Source: Streptomyces bambusae | GTDB lineage: Bacteria; Actinomycetota; Actinomycetes; Streptomycetales; Streptomycetaceae | Direction: 5' to 3' | DNA: 64,000 nt | NCBI RefSeq assembly: GCF_020532645.1 | Contig: NZ_JAJAUZ010000032.1 | Location: 1 to 64,000, forward strand | Shown: one piece after another, positions 15,809 to 23,405 of the stretch | Position numbering within the stretch: position 1 is the stretch's first letter | Layout of the letters: each line of letters starts with the position of its first letter | Program-made: the position numbers and the translations under genes | Notes under the pieces: model-generated | Told to the model about the DNA's origin: nothing | The model's database searches: none | The model's input: the letters and a program-made list of their open reading frames with translations, nothing else

Positions 15809-16311
15809 AGGCAGGGCCCCGCACGGAGGCCAGGCGGCTGCAGGACGGTGGGGACGAACAGCACGGGCCAGGGGCGTGGTGCCCCCGCCCGAGGCGCGGT
15901 CGGCGCGCGGGTGCGGCCGGCGCCACCTCGCCCTGCGCCCCTACGGCGGGCAACGGCCGCCGGACCAGGTTCCGGCACACCGGCCGTGCCGTGGCCGGGT
16001 CCCCGCGCGCGGGTGCGGGCGGCCCGGAGCCTGGCCATGAACACGCCGCCTGTCACCGGGTCCCGCGCGGGAACGGGCGTCGATGAAGGCGGCCGGCACC
16101 TTGGAGGGCGCAGGCCGGGTCCCCGCGCGGGAGCGGACGCTGCGGGCGTATTCCTCGGGGCCGCGTCCTCGCGGGAGGAGCGGGCGGTCGATGGCGCCGG
16201 GCTTCTTCAGCGCCCGGCCGCCGCGTCCCCCCGCACGGGTGCGGGCGGCGCGGCGACGAGAACGACCCCCTCGCCCGGAAGCCGGGTCCCCTGCGCGGGA
16301 GCGGGCACTGG
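15809..16311 (+). CRISPR. Degenerate CRISPR-like array (type I-E-like repeats)
   Basis: Six clear repeats begin at 15995, 16056, 16115, 16161, 16221 and 16282, at intervals of 61, 59, 46, 60 and 61. The core resembles CCGGGTCCCCGCGCGGGAGC followed by GGGCGG. It contains a CCCGC...GCGGG hairpin and the GTCCCCGCGC stretch typical of actinobacterial type I-E repeats. The intervening segments of about 30 nt differ from each other, one being 15 nt short. Weaker copies start near 15809, 15875 and 15935, extending the roughly 60-nt pitch leftward. Repeats are imperfect, there is no obvious AT-rich leader, and no cas gene lies in the window, so this looks like a decayed or orphan array. A non-CRISPR tandem repeat is the alternative. 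Confidence 0.5.
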
Positions 16312-16576
16312 AAGAGCCCATGGCCACGGCCGGCCGCGGGCGCTGCGTCGGGGGCCGCATCCCACGCCTCGGGGCATGCCGCGGCGCGCACCCCGGGGCC
16401 GGGCGCCGCGGGACCGGTGGCGGGCCTTCCGCGCGACGCCGGGCTGCGAGCGGCGGCTCGACGCACCGGGGGCCTGGCGTCGACCCCCGTCTCCCCTGCC
16501 CCACGGAGCGGGCCGGGCCGAGGGCCGCCGCACGCGTGTCCGCGCGGATCGGCCCCGGGCCCTCCACCGGTGGGGC

Positions 16577-16590
16577 CCGCCGATCGGTGG
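16577..16590. promoter_or_regulatory. Palindrome CCNCCGATCGGNGG, copy 3
   Basis: CCGCCGATCGGTGG lies 107 bp before the double-HTH gene. A flanking CCTCCACCG/CGGTGGAGG pair (16561-16593) forms a larger inverted repeat around it. Confidence 0.5.
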
Positions 16591-16696
16591 AGGAGCGGCC
16601 CACGGGCCCTGCCTACGGTGTGGAGCACCGGCGCACACGCTGCGCCCGAACCGTCTCCGACCGTCCCACCGGTCACGTTGTGGAAGGGTGAGCCCG

Positions 16697-17611
16697 TTGT
16701 CCAAGTACACGCCCCGGGCCGAGATGACCGCGGAACAGAGTGCGCTCGCGCGGCGCGACGCCAAGCGGCGCAGGTACCTGGCCGAGCGCGGCACGCCCTC
16801 CCGCAGCAAGGACATCGACGCCGTCCAGCGCCACGTCCGCCGCCTCTACTACGAGGGCGGGATGACCTCGCACGCCATGGCCGCCCAGAGCGGCGTCGGA
16901 CGGGACACGATCATGCACCTGGTCAAGGGGTACCGGGTGGTGAACGGGCGGCGGGTCCGCATCGCGTGCCTGTTGCAGACCACGATCGACAAGCTCTGGA
17001 CGCTCCGCCTCCAACTGCCCCCGGACCAGGGCCGCTCGGGCGCCCACCTCCCGCCGAGCGGCACCCGGCGCCGGCTGCAGGCCCTCAACGCCCTGGGCTA
17101 CGACTGCGTGTGGATGGCGGACCGGCTGGGGATCTGCGCCGGCAACATCAGCGCGCTCATGCTGGGCCAGCGCGGCCGCAGCTACGTGTACGCGGCGACC
17201 GCACAGCGCATCGCCGCCCTCTACGACGAGTACCAGCACACGGACCCCGCCGCAGCGGGCCGCAGCTCGTGGCACATCAGCACGGCCAGAACCCGGGCCC
17301 GCAAGAACGGGTACGCCCCTCCCTGGTGCTGGGACGACGAAACCATCGACGACCCGCGGGCCGAGCCGGAGTGGACGGGGGCCTGCGGCACCGCGCAGGG
17401 CTACGCGATCCACCGGCGCGAGCAGATCCCGATCTGCCGCGCCTGCCGCGAGGCCCGGCACGGCGAGCCGGAGGCAGCGGCGCCCACTGTGGCTGCCGCG
17501 CTGCACCACGGCCGGCCCCACACGCCCGGGCACCCCGTCCTGCTGGGGCGGCCCCGGGTGATCCGGCAGCCGGCGGCGGAGGTGCGCAGCCGCTCGCAGG
17601 CGGCCGCCTGA
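16697..17611 (+). CDS. Double-HTH DNA-binding protein with C-terminal Cys motif
   Basis: A 304-residue cytoplasmic protein with two helix-turn-helix-like segments, SHAMAAQSGVGRDTIMHLVK (about 55-75) and WMADRLGICAGNISALMLG (about 137-156). A later segment shows C-x7-HRR and CRACREA (about 235-255), which could bind a metal. This architecture recurs in actinobacteria and their phages, but I cannot name a characterised homologue. TTG at 16697 is chosen because GGAAGGG sits 8 nt upstream; a GTG at 16688 abuts that site and is less likely. The last 50 residues are Pro/Arg-rich. It lies directly beside the CRISPR-like array and carries the shared palindrome upstream. Confidence 0.7.
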   Translation: MSKYTPRAEMTAEQSALARRDAKRRRYLAERGTPSRSKDIDAVQRHVRRLYYEGGMTSHAMAAQSGVGRDTIMHLVKGYRVVNGRRVRIACLLQTTIDKLWTLRLQLPPDQGRSGAHLPPSGTRRRLQALNALGYDCVWMADRLGICAGNISALMLGQRGRSYVYAATAQRIAALYDEYQHTDPAAAGRSSWHISTARTRARKNGYAPPWCWDDETIDDPRAEPEWTGACGTAQGYAIHRREQIPICRACREARHGEPEAAAPTVAAALHHGRPHTPGHPVLLGRPRVIRQPAAEVRSRSQAAA

Positions 17612-17637
17612 GTCCCGGTGGTTCTCCGGTCCCTCCG

Positions 17638-17661
17638 GCCCGTCGGGTCCGCCCGACGGGC
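17638..17661. terminator. Bidirectional 10-bp hairpin
   Basis: GCCCGTCGGG and CCCGACGGGC surround a 4-nt loop between two convergent genes. Confidence 0.65.
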
Positions 17662-17683
17662 GGCCCGGCGCCCGGCCGCGCGG

Positions 17684-18067
17684 TCAGCGGACCGGGTCCG
17701 CGTCCTGCGGCTGCGGCCAGCGGGCCAGTTCGTACCGGTCGCCCAGGGTTTCCAGCGGCACCCTGCTGACGATGCCGCAGGGCTCGCGGCAGAAGGCGAA
17801 GTGCCCCAGCTCGCTGTTCTCCAGAGACAGGACCAGCAGTTCCGTGGGTTCGGAAGCCGCTTCGTGGCCGTCGTCGGCGCCGTCACGCACCCACACCTGG
17901 CCGGCCGCCGCCAGGAGGTGCACGCACCCCGAGGCATAGGCGTGGCAGGCGACTTCGAGTGCGGCCCGCTCGGGCAGGCAGTCCATCTCCGCCAGGCGGG
18001 CCCGGTACGCGTTGACCAGCTCCGCAGCCCGCTCTCCTCCGACGACCAGGTCGATCCGTGATGCCAT
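17684..18067 (-). CDS. Hypothetical protein (127 aa)
   Basis: Not recognised. A soluble protein of about 14 kDa with alternating helix and strand (SRIDLVVGGERAAELVNAYR...LVLSLENSELGHFAF). It has five cysteines (residues 30, 41, 48, 94 and 98), two of them closely spaced in FCREPCG. No signal peptide or helix for the membrane is visible. The ATG at 18067 has GCGGAG about 11 nt upstream. It diverges from the GNAT gene across a 400-bp region. Codon use is normal for this genome, so the gene is likely real. Confidence 0.6.
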   Translation of the reverse strand: MASRIDLVVGGERAAELVNAYRARLAEMDCLPERAALEVACHAYASGCVHLLAAAGQVWVRDGADDGHEAASEPTELLVLSLENSELGHFAFCREPCGIVSRVPLETLGDRYELARWPQPQDADPVR

Positions 18068-18468
18068 GTGTCCCAACTCCGCAGTGCGTGAACGATTTCC
18101 GGTGCACGTCACCGGTGCCGCCGATCACGGCCGCCGGTTTCGTGGGCTGCACATGCTGCGCTGTCGGTCCGCTCCGCCCCCGGTCCTCCGGGGCACCCGT
18201 CCGGGCAGCCCTTCGGCCGGTCACCGGCCAGGCTGTTCCCCGCGCTCGCCGCCGTCTCCGCTGGTCCGCCCCTGGCCCCGCCGCTGCCCGAACGGGATTG
18301 CCCGCTCCTGCCCGGAGGTGGTCGGCTCGAACCGGGACCCCGCTCGCGGGAGGCCCGGCCGCCACGGGCCGGCGCCCGTGCGCCCGAGGGCGTCGGGCCC
18401 CGCCCCACCCCTCGCCGCCCAACGGCGGCCGCCGTCGTTCCACTGTCCCCTCCGCGAAGGTCCGTCTC
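18068..18468. other. 400-bp divergent intergenic region
   Basis: It separates the hypothetical gene (leftward) from the GNAT gene (rightward) and must hold both promoters. I see only small GC-rich palindromes such as GCACGTCACCGGTGCC near 18103 and no clear -10/-35 pair or coding bias. Confidence 0.4.
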
Positions 18469-19041
18469 ATGAACGTCCGCACCCTCTCCCCCGCACCGGC
18501 CGTCCGGCACTTCGATGTCGCCGCGCTCGCCAGGGACACCCTCCGGGTCCAGGCGCAGGCGCTGGGGATGCCGCCGCGCGCGCTCGACCGCCGGGCCGCG
18601 GAGCGCCGGGCACGGGCGTCCCGCGGTCTGACCGCGCTCGGTGCGTTCGCCGGCAGCCGGCTCGTCGGCTTCGCGTACGGCATTCCGGCAGGGCGGTCCT
18701 ATCCGTGGCGCGATCCGGTGACCGCGCGTCTGCACGCGGCGGGGCGGTCCGTCTGGGCCGAGGACTCCTTCTACCTCTGCGAGCTGCACGTACTGCCGGA
18801 GTTCCAGGGACGGGGTCTGGGCACCCGGTTGCTCACCTCGCTGTGCTCGCGCGCGACGGAGCCCCGGGTGATCCTGACGACGCCGCACCGGCCTTCGGCC
18901 GCCCGCCGCCTCTACGCCCGCCACGGCTACCACGACCTGGTGACGGCCGGCAGCGACCCCGGAGACGACGACCCGTACGTGGTCATGGGCGCGCAACTCC
19001 CCCTGCTGCCGGCCGCGTTCCGCGCCGCGCAGGCCGCCTGA
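18469..19041 (+). CDS. GNAT family N-acetyltransferase
   Basis: A 190-residue acetyltransferase-fold protein that probably moves an acetyl group from acetyl-CoA to an amine. The acetyl-CoA site is visible: ELHVLPEFQGRGLGTRLL (about 105-122), containing the Q/RxxGxG/A loop, then the C-terminal ARRLYARHGY motif (about 147-156). An N-terminal helical region of about 45 residues precedes the core. The substrate is unknown. The ATG has GCGAAGG upstream. It is followed by a 165-bp gap before the LCP locus. Confidence 0.8.
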   Translation: MNVRTLSPAPAVRHFDVAALARDTLRVQAQALGMPPRALDRRAAERRARASRGLTALGAFAGSRLVGFAYGIPAGRSYPWRDPVTARLHAAGRSVWAEDSFYLCELHVLPEFQGRGLGTRLLTSLCSRATEPRVILTTPHRPSAARRLYARHGYHDLVTAGSDPGDDDPYVVMGAQLPLLPAAFRAAQAA

Positions 19042-19207
19042 CCACCTGCCCCGCCGGGGCCCGGTCCACCACCCCACCGCGTGCGCCCCGGCGGCGCGGT
19101 CGGGTTCCGGCAACCGGGCGCTAAGGAACCGGCAAGCCGCGGGCTCCGAGGATGGACTTCCCCGCGGGGCGCCACTGCTCCCCCACCGACCCACCGAGAG
19201 GCCCGCC

Positions 19208-19369
19208 ATGCCGCACGCACCCGTCGACCACGCCGCCGCGGCCGGATCCCGCCGGCAGCCCGGCCCGCAGACCGCACACCCGGCGCGGCGGACCTTCTAC
19301 CGCGTGCGGCAGGGCCTGTGGCAGCTGGTGTCCCCCGGGCCCGCCCCACGCGAACGGTCCCGGCGATGA
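19208..19369 (+). CDS. Small basic protein (53 aa) coupled to the LCP gene
   Basis: An open frame of 53 codons starting ATG (GAGAGG upstream) and ending in TGA, which overlaps the ATG of the LCP gene (ATGA at 19366-19369). Codon bias is normal. The product is Arg/Pro/Ala-rich with one aromatic patch (RRTFYRVRQGLWQLVS), and no membrane segment is evident. The overlap implies translational coupling, so it may be a small partner or regulator of the wall-polymer ligase, or merely a translated leader. I know of no named homologue. Confidence 0.5.
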   Translation: MPHAPVDHAAAAGSRRQPGPQTAHPARRTFYRVRQGLWQLVSPGPAPRERSRR

Positions 19370-20814
19370 GGAAGGACCGTCACCGGGAGAGCGGCGGGCC
19401 GCCGGGGGCCCCCGCCCCGCCCGAGCGTCCGCTCTCCCGCCAGGAGACCCGCGCGCACACCCGCGCCCGCAGCCGGCGCCGGAACCTGGTCAAGGCCGGG
19501 ATCGTCACCGCGCTGGTGGTGGCCGTGGGCGGCGGTTCGCTCGCGTACGCCTTCTACTCGAAGCTCGAAGGCAACATCACCACGGCCGACGTGACGTCGT
19601 CGCTGGGGAACGACCGCCCGGCACAGTCGCCGCAGGGGGCCGTGAACATCGCCCTGATCGGCTCGGACAGCCGGGCCGGGACGAACGGCGCGTACGGCAA
19701 GGGCTACACCGGCCAGCAGTCCGACACGCTGATGGTCCTCCACCTGTCCGCGGACCACGAGCGGGCCACGGTGGTCTCCCTGCCCCGTGACTCGTGGGTC
19801 GAGATCCCGAGCTGCGACCTGGGCAACGGCAGCAGTTCCCGCCCGACGACCGGGAAGATCAACAGCGCCTTCGCCACCGGCAGTTCGAGCGGAGGCGTCG
19901 CCGGTGGCGCCGCCTGCGCCATCAAGACGGTCGAGCACAACACCGGCCTGCACATCGACCATTTCATGGAGATCGACTTCTCCGGTTTCAAGCACATGGT
20001 GAACGCCCTGGGCGGGGTCCGGATGTGCCTGCCGAAGGCGATCAAGGACAAGAAGGCCTCGCTGTCGCTGCCCGCCGGCTGCCAGAAGCTGGGTGGCGAG
20101 CAGGCCCTGGGCTTCGCCCGGGCCCGGTACGCGCTCGGCGACGGCAGCGACATCGGCCGCATCGGCCGCCAGCAGGAGCTGCTGGACGCCCTCTTCGCCT
20201 CGGTCAAGGCGCGCAAGCTCGACGCACCGGCGATGTACCGGCTGGCGGACGCGGCGACCAAGTCGCTGACGATCGACTCCAAACTCGGCGGGCTCTCCGG
20301 ACTGCTCGGACTCGCGAAGGACTTCCAGGCCATGCCCGAGGACAAGCTGACGTTCGTGACGGTCCCCAACCAGCCGCGTTCGGTCGTGGTTCCCTCCGAC
20401 ACGGCCAACGTCGTGTGGAAGCCCGCCGCGGACCGGTTGTTCGCCGCACTCCGGGAGGACAAGCCGGTCGACAAGAACGGCGTGCCCCTGGGCAGCACCC
20501 CCGTGCAGGAGCCCGCTCCGCTGCCGCGCGCAAAGGTCACGGTGACGGTCCTGAACGGCACCGAGGTGGCGGGGAAGGCGGCCGCCGTCTCCCGGAAGGC
20601 GGCCGCGGCCGGCTTCCGCACGGCAGGCACCGGTGACGCACCCGAGCCCCAGCGGGTCACAGTGATCCAGTACGGCCCCCAGGGGCGGGCCGCGGCGCTG
20701 GCCCTCGCCGCGGCGTTCGGACTGGACGAGTCTCGGCTGCGACCCCAGGGCGATGCCGGGCCGGCGGCGGTCACCCTGGTCATCGGGGCCGACTACCGGA
20801 CGGCCGGATTCTGA
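19366..20814 (+). CDS. LytR-CpsA-Psr (LCP) family glycopolymer transferase
   Basis: A 482-residue membrane-anchored enzyme that attaches teichoic-acid-like or other glycopolymers from undecaprenyl carriers to peptidoglycan. An Arg-rich cytoplasmic tail (1-40) leads into a helix (about 42-64). The LCP domain follows (about 85-260), with SDTLMVLHLS, a VVSLPRDSWVEIP catalytic arginine segment and FSGFKHMVNALGGV. A LytR_C domain spans about 385-480 (VTVLNGTEVAGKA). The ATG overlaps the preceding small gene. A strong hairpin follows. Confidence 0.93.
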   Translation: MRKDRHRESGGPPGAPAPPERPLSRQETRAHTRARSRRRNLVKAGIVTALVVAVGGGSLAYAFYSKLEGNITTADVTSSLGNDRPAQSPQGAVNIALIGSDSRAGTNGAYGKGYTGQQSDTLMVLHLSADHERATVVSLPRDSWVEIPSCDLGNGSSSRPTTGKINSAFATGSSSGGVAGGAACAIKTVEHNTGLHIDHFMEIDFSGFKHMVNALGGVRMCLPKAIKDKKASLSLPAGCQKLGGEQALGFARARYALGDGSDIGRIGRQQELLDALFASVKARKLDAPAMYRLADAATKSLTIDSKLGGLSGLLGLAKDFQAMPEDKLTFVTVPNQPRSVVVPSDTANVVWKPAADRLFAALREDKPVDKNGVPLGSTPVQEPAPLPRAKVTVTVLNGTEVAGKAAAVSRKAAAAGFRTAGTGDAPEPQRVTVIQYGPQGRAAALALAAAFGLDESRLRPQGDAGPAAVTLVIGADYRTAGF

Positions 20815-20834
20815 GGACCCGGGCCCCACAGCGT

Positions 20835-20875
20835 TCGAAGGCCCGGCCTCCCGCAGCGGGAGACCGGGCCTTCGA
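20835..20875. terminator. Bidirectional hairpin terminator
   Basis: An 11-12 bp outer stem (CGAAGGCCCGG with CCGGGCCTTCG), one mismatch and a 7-bp inner stem lie between the LCP gene and the convergent cold-shock-like gene. Confidence 0.75.
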
Positions 20876-20929
20876 GCGGGCGACGGGCGGGCGGCTCCGG
20901 CCGGAAGCCGGGTGTGCCCGCAGGCGGAG

Positions 20930-21163
20930 TCAGGTACGCCGGCGGACGTTGCGCGCCCACGGGCCCGAGGCCCCGGCGCCGAGCTCGTACACGACCGCCT
21001 CGCCCTCGACCGGACGGCCGCCCCCGCGGGCGTCCCCGGCCAGGTCCGAACAGTGCACGAACAGGTCGGGGCCGTCCCTGTCGTCCGGTGCGACGAAGGC
21101 GAAGCTGCCGCTCGGGGCACACCACAGCAGGGTGCCCGTCGCCTCGCTCGTCGTCTCCGCCAT
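20930..21163 (-). CDS. Divergent cold-shock-domain protein
   Basis: A 77-residue protein that aligns with the cold-shock domain: GTLLWCAPSGSFAFVAPDD corresponds to GTVKWFNxxKGFGFIxPDD, and DLFVHCSDL to DVFVHxS. RNP1 is altered (SFAFV rather than GFGFI) and the usual KWFN is LWCA, so nucleic-acid affinity may differ from canonical CspA proteins. The ATG is preceded by CAGGAGG. It is a single gene, convergent with the LCP gene. Confidence 0.75.
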   Translation of the reverse strand: MAETTSEATGTLLWCAPSGSFAFVAPDDRDGPDLFVHCSDLAGDARGGGRPVEGEAVVYELGAGASGPWARNVRRRT

Positions 21164-21304
21164 GTCGGCCTCCTGGTCCGTCGTACCGGTTTCTGGTGCC
21201 AGCCAACCACCGGCGGCGGTACGGACGGAATGACGGGAGAGACAGCACTTCGTGCAGCGGCGCAAGGCGCGGATGCGGGAGATGTCCGGGGGGCGGGACG
21301 GGCC

Positions 21305-22264
21305 CTACGCGGGCCGGGCGAGGCCGCGGTGCACGGCCACGGCGACGCCCTCGATGGTCGCGATGCCGTAGCGGTAGCCCTCCTCGGCGGGGTGGCCGGG
21401 GGTGACACGGTTGTTCTCGGTCAGCACCACCAGGCGGTAGCTGCCCGTGGCGCCGGTGAAGGCCGCCATGCTGTTGATCTTCCAGTCGCCCCGGTCGGCC
21501 GGGTTCTCGGCCCCGTCGCTGCGCTGGAGCCAGCCGTTCTTCACGTGCACGCCGGAGCCGGCGGGGGCTCCGGCCGGGGTGCCCCAGCGCTGCTCGCCGT
21601 CGACGCCCGCCATCAGCCGCATCGCGTACGCCCGGGAGGCGGGGGTGAGCAGGTCGCCCTTGCCGTCGAACACGCGCAGCAGCCTGATCAGGTCCGGGGC
21701 CGTGACACGGGTGAGGCCGAAGGTCGGGCCGGGGCTCGGCCGGGTCGCGTTCATGTGCGCCGCCGTGAGGAACTGCTGCACCTTCACGGGACGGGACGCT
21801 CCCCCGTCCGGCCCGGCGGACAGCTCACGCCACAGCGCGGACGCGGCGTCGTTGTCCGACCGGGTGATCATCTCGTCGGACAGCTGCCGCTCCTGGGGGG
21901 TGAGGTCACCGTGCCTGGTCCACAGCAGCGCCCCCAGGATGATCGGCTTGACCACACTGGCGGCATCGAACCGCCGGTGCGGTCCGAGGACGCACGAGGT
22001 CCCGGTGCGGCCGTCGTCGAGCGCGAGGGACACGGTGCTGCGGCGGTCCCGCAGGGCCTGTGCGATGTCCGATGCCAGCTCCCCGGCCCGGCCGCCGCTC
22101 GGAGCGGTACAGCTGACGGTCCCGTCGGCGGTCTCCGCGGTACGGGTCACCGCCGCGGCGGACGGCTTCCCGGCCGCGTGGGCGGGCGTGACCGCGCCCA
22201 GGCCGCACGCCAGTGCCAGGACGGCGACGGCCGCCACCGGCGACCTCTTCGGCTTGCTGCTCAC
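21305..22264 (-). CDS. Class A beta-lactamase-like serine hydrolase, secreted
   Basis: A 319-residue exported protein with signal peptide (residues 1-31, cleavage near AHA-AG). Serine acyl-enzyme motifs are S103-VVK106, S136-DN and a K-N-G-W segment in place of KTG (HVKNGW). The fold matches the beta-lactamase class A or transpeptidase-like family. The weak third motif and the lack of a clear ExxxN glutamate leave real lactamase activity uncertain; it could be a peptidoglycan hydrolase or regulator. The GTG at 22264 is chosen with GAGAAAGG upstream. The shared palindrome lies 106 bp upstream. Confidence 0.75.
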   Translation of the reverse strand: MSSKPKRSPVAAVAVLALACGLGAVTPAHAAGKPSAAAVTRTAETADGTVSCTAPSGGRAGELASDIAQALRDRRSTVSLALDDGRTGTSCVLGPHRRFDAASVVKPIILGALLWTRHGDLTPQERQLSDEMITRSDNDAASALWRELSAGPDGGASRPVKVQQFLTAAHMNATRPSPGPTFGLTRVTAPDLIRLLRVFDGKGDLLTPASRAYAMRLMAGVDGEQRWGTPAGAPAGSGVHVKNGWLQRSDGAENPADRGDWKINSMAAFTGATGSYRLVVLTENNRVTPGHPAEEGYRYGIATIEGVAVAVHRGLARPA

Positions 22265-22369
22265 GTCCGGGCCTTTCTCGGGATGCACGGACCGCTCCCG
22301 TCGGCGCCGGGCCGTGGTGGCGGTACGGGGGAACAGCCCCATGCTGAGCCCGGCGCGGCGCCCGGCCCT

Positions 22370-22383
22370 CCACCGATCGGGGG
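22370..22383. promoter_or_regulatory. Palindrome CCNCCGATCGGNGG, copy 4
   Basis: CCACCGATCGGGGG lies 106 bp before the beta-lactamase-like start. Read toward that gene it contains CCGATCGGTGGAGG, which also occurs before the double-HTH gene. It lies within a longer inverted repeat (CCCTCC...GGAGGG). Confidence 0.5.
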
Positions 22384-22542
22384 GAGGGCCGGGGGGGACC
22401 GTCGCCCGTCCGCCGCAAGGTGCCCGGCCGGATGGCGTAGGCCCGCGGCGCAGCTGACTCCGGCTCCGGGCCGCGCCGAGGGGCCGATGGCAGCCCGGCC
22501 CGCCCCGCAGAGGATCGAAAGGAACCCGAAAGGATCGGTTAC

Positions 22543-23355
22543 GTGAAAATCAACCGCACCGCTGCCACCCTCACCGCCGCAGCCGTCATCGCGGCGGGAA
22601 CGGCCGCCCTCGGCACCGGCGCCGCCGCCTCGCCCGCCCCCGCACCGAAACCCACCGTCGTCCTGGTGCACGGCGCCTTCGCGGACTCCTCCGGCTGGAA
22701 CGACGTCATCCAGCGCCTCCAGGCCCGCGGTCACCGGGTCGTCGCCGCCGCCAATCCGCTGCGCGGACTGGCCTCGGACTCGGCCTACGTCGCAGGGCTC
22801 CTCAAGGGCATCACCGGACCGGTGGTGCTCGCGGGCCACTCGTACGGCGGCGAAGTGATCACCAACGCCGCCGCCGGCTCCCCGCAGGTCAAGGCACTCG
22901 TCTACATTGCTGCGATCGCCCCGGACAAGGACGAGAGCGCCAACGACGTGCTCGGCCGGTTCCCCGGCAGCCGGCTCCCCGAGTCCCTCGACGCCACGCC
23001 CTACAACCGCGCCGACGGCACGGCGGGCACCGAGCTGTCCATCAAGCCGGACAAGTTCCGCGAGTCGTTCGCCGGTGACCTGCCGGCCTGGAAGACGTCC
23101 GTCATGGCGGCCACCCAGCGGCCCATCGACGCGGGCGCACTGGGCGACCGGAGCGCCGCGGCCGCCTGGCGGGACCTGCCGTCCTGGTACCTCGTGGCCC
23201 GGCAGGACCAGGCCATCCCGGCCGCGGCGCAGCGCTTCATGGCCGAGCGCGCCGGCTCGCACACGGTGGAGGTGGACGCCTCGCACGCCGCCGCCGTCTC
23301 GCAGCCGAACGCGGTGAGCGACCTCATCCTGGACGCGGCGCGCAGCGTCCGCTGA
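22543..23355 (+). CDS. Secreted alpha/beta hydrolase
   Basis: A 270-residue exported alpha/beta-fold hydrolase. A signal peptide covers residues 1-30. The oxyanion-hole VLVHGAF (about 40-46) and the nucleophile elbow GHSYGG with S100 are clear. The acid and histidine are likely D/E near 217 and the H in DASHAAAVSQP near 248. Similarity is to the salicylate-esterase/hydroxynitrile-lyase-like group used for small esters; the natural substrate is unknown. The GTG start has GAAAGGA upstream. It diverges from the beta-lactamase-like gene and ends in a bidirectional hairpin. Confidence 0.82.
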   Translation: MKINRTAATLTAAAVIAAGTAALGTGAAASPAPAPKPTVVLVHGAFADSSGWNDVIQRLQARGHRVVAAANPLRGLASDSAYVAGLLKGITGPVVLAGHSYGGEVITNAAAGSPQVKALVYIAAIAPDKDESANDVLGRFPGSRLPESLDATPYNRADGTAGTELSIKPDKFRESFAGDLPAWKTSVMAATQRPIDAGALGDRSAAAAWRDLPSWYLVARQDQAIPAAAQRFMAERAGSHTVEVDASHAAAVSQPNAVSDLILDAARSVR

Positions 23356-23370
23356 CCGGCCCGTCCCACC

Positions 23371-23405
23371 GCTCCGGTGGCGGCGAGCACTGCCGTCACC
23401 GGAGC
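23371..23405. terminator. Bidirectional 14-bp hairpin
   Basis: Arms 23371-23384 and 23392-23405 (one G-T pair) lie between the hydrolase gene and the convergent EAL gene, overlapping the latter's stop. Confidence 0.75.

Noticed and set aside
15476..16696. Protein genes inside the long gap before the double-HTH gene
   Set aside because: Several open frames cross it, but all are Arg/Gly/Pro-rich without ribosome sites or family resemblance, and the repeat array occupies the middle.
18300..18420. Further CRISPR-like repeat units near 18.3-18.4 kb
   Set aside because: GACCCCGCTCGCGGGAGG near 18340 resembles one repeat, but there is no second copy at the right distance.
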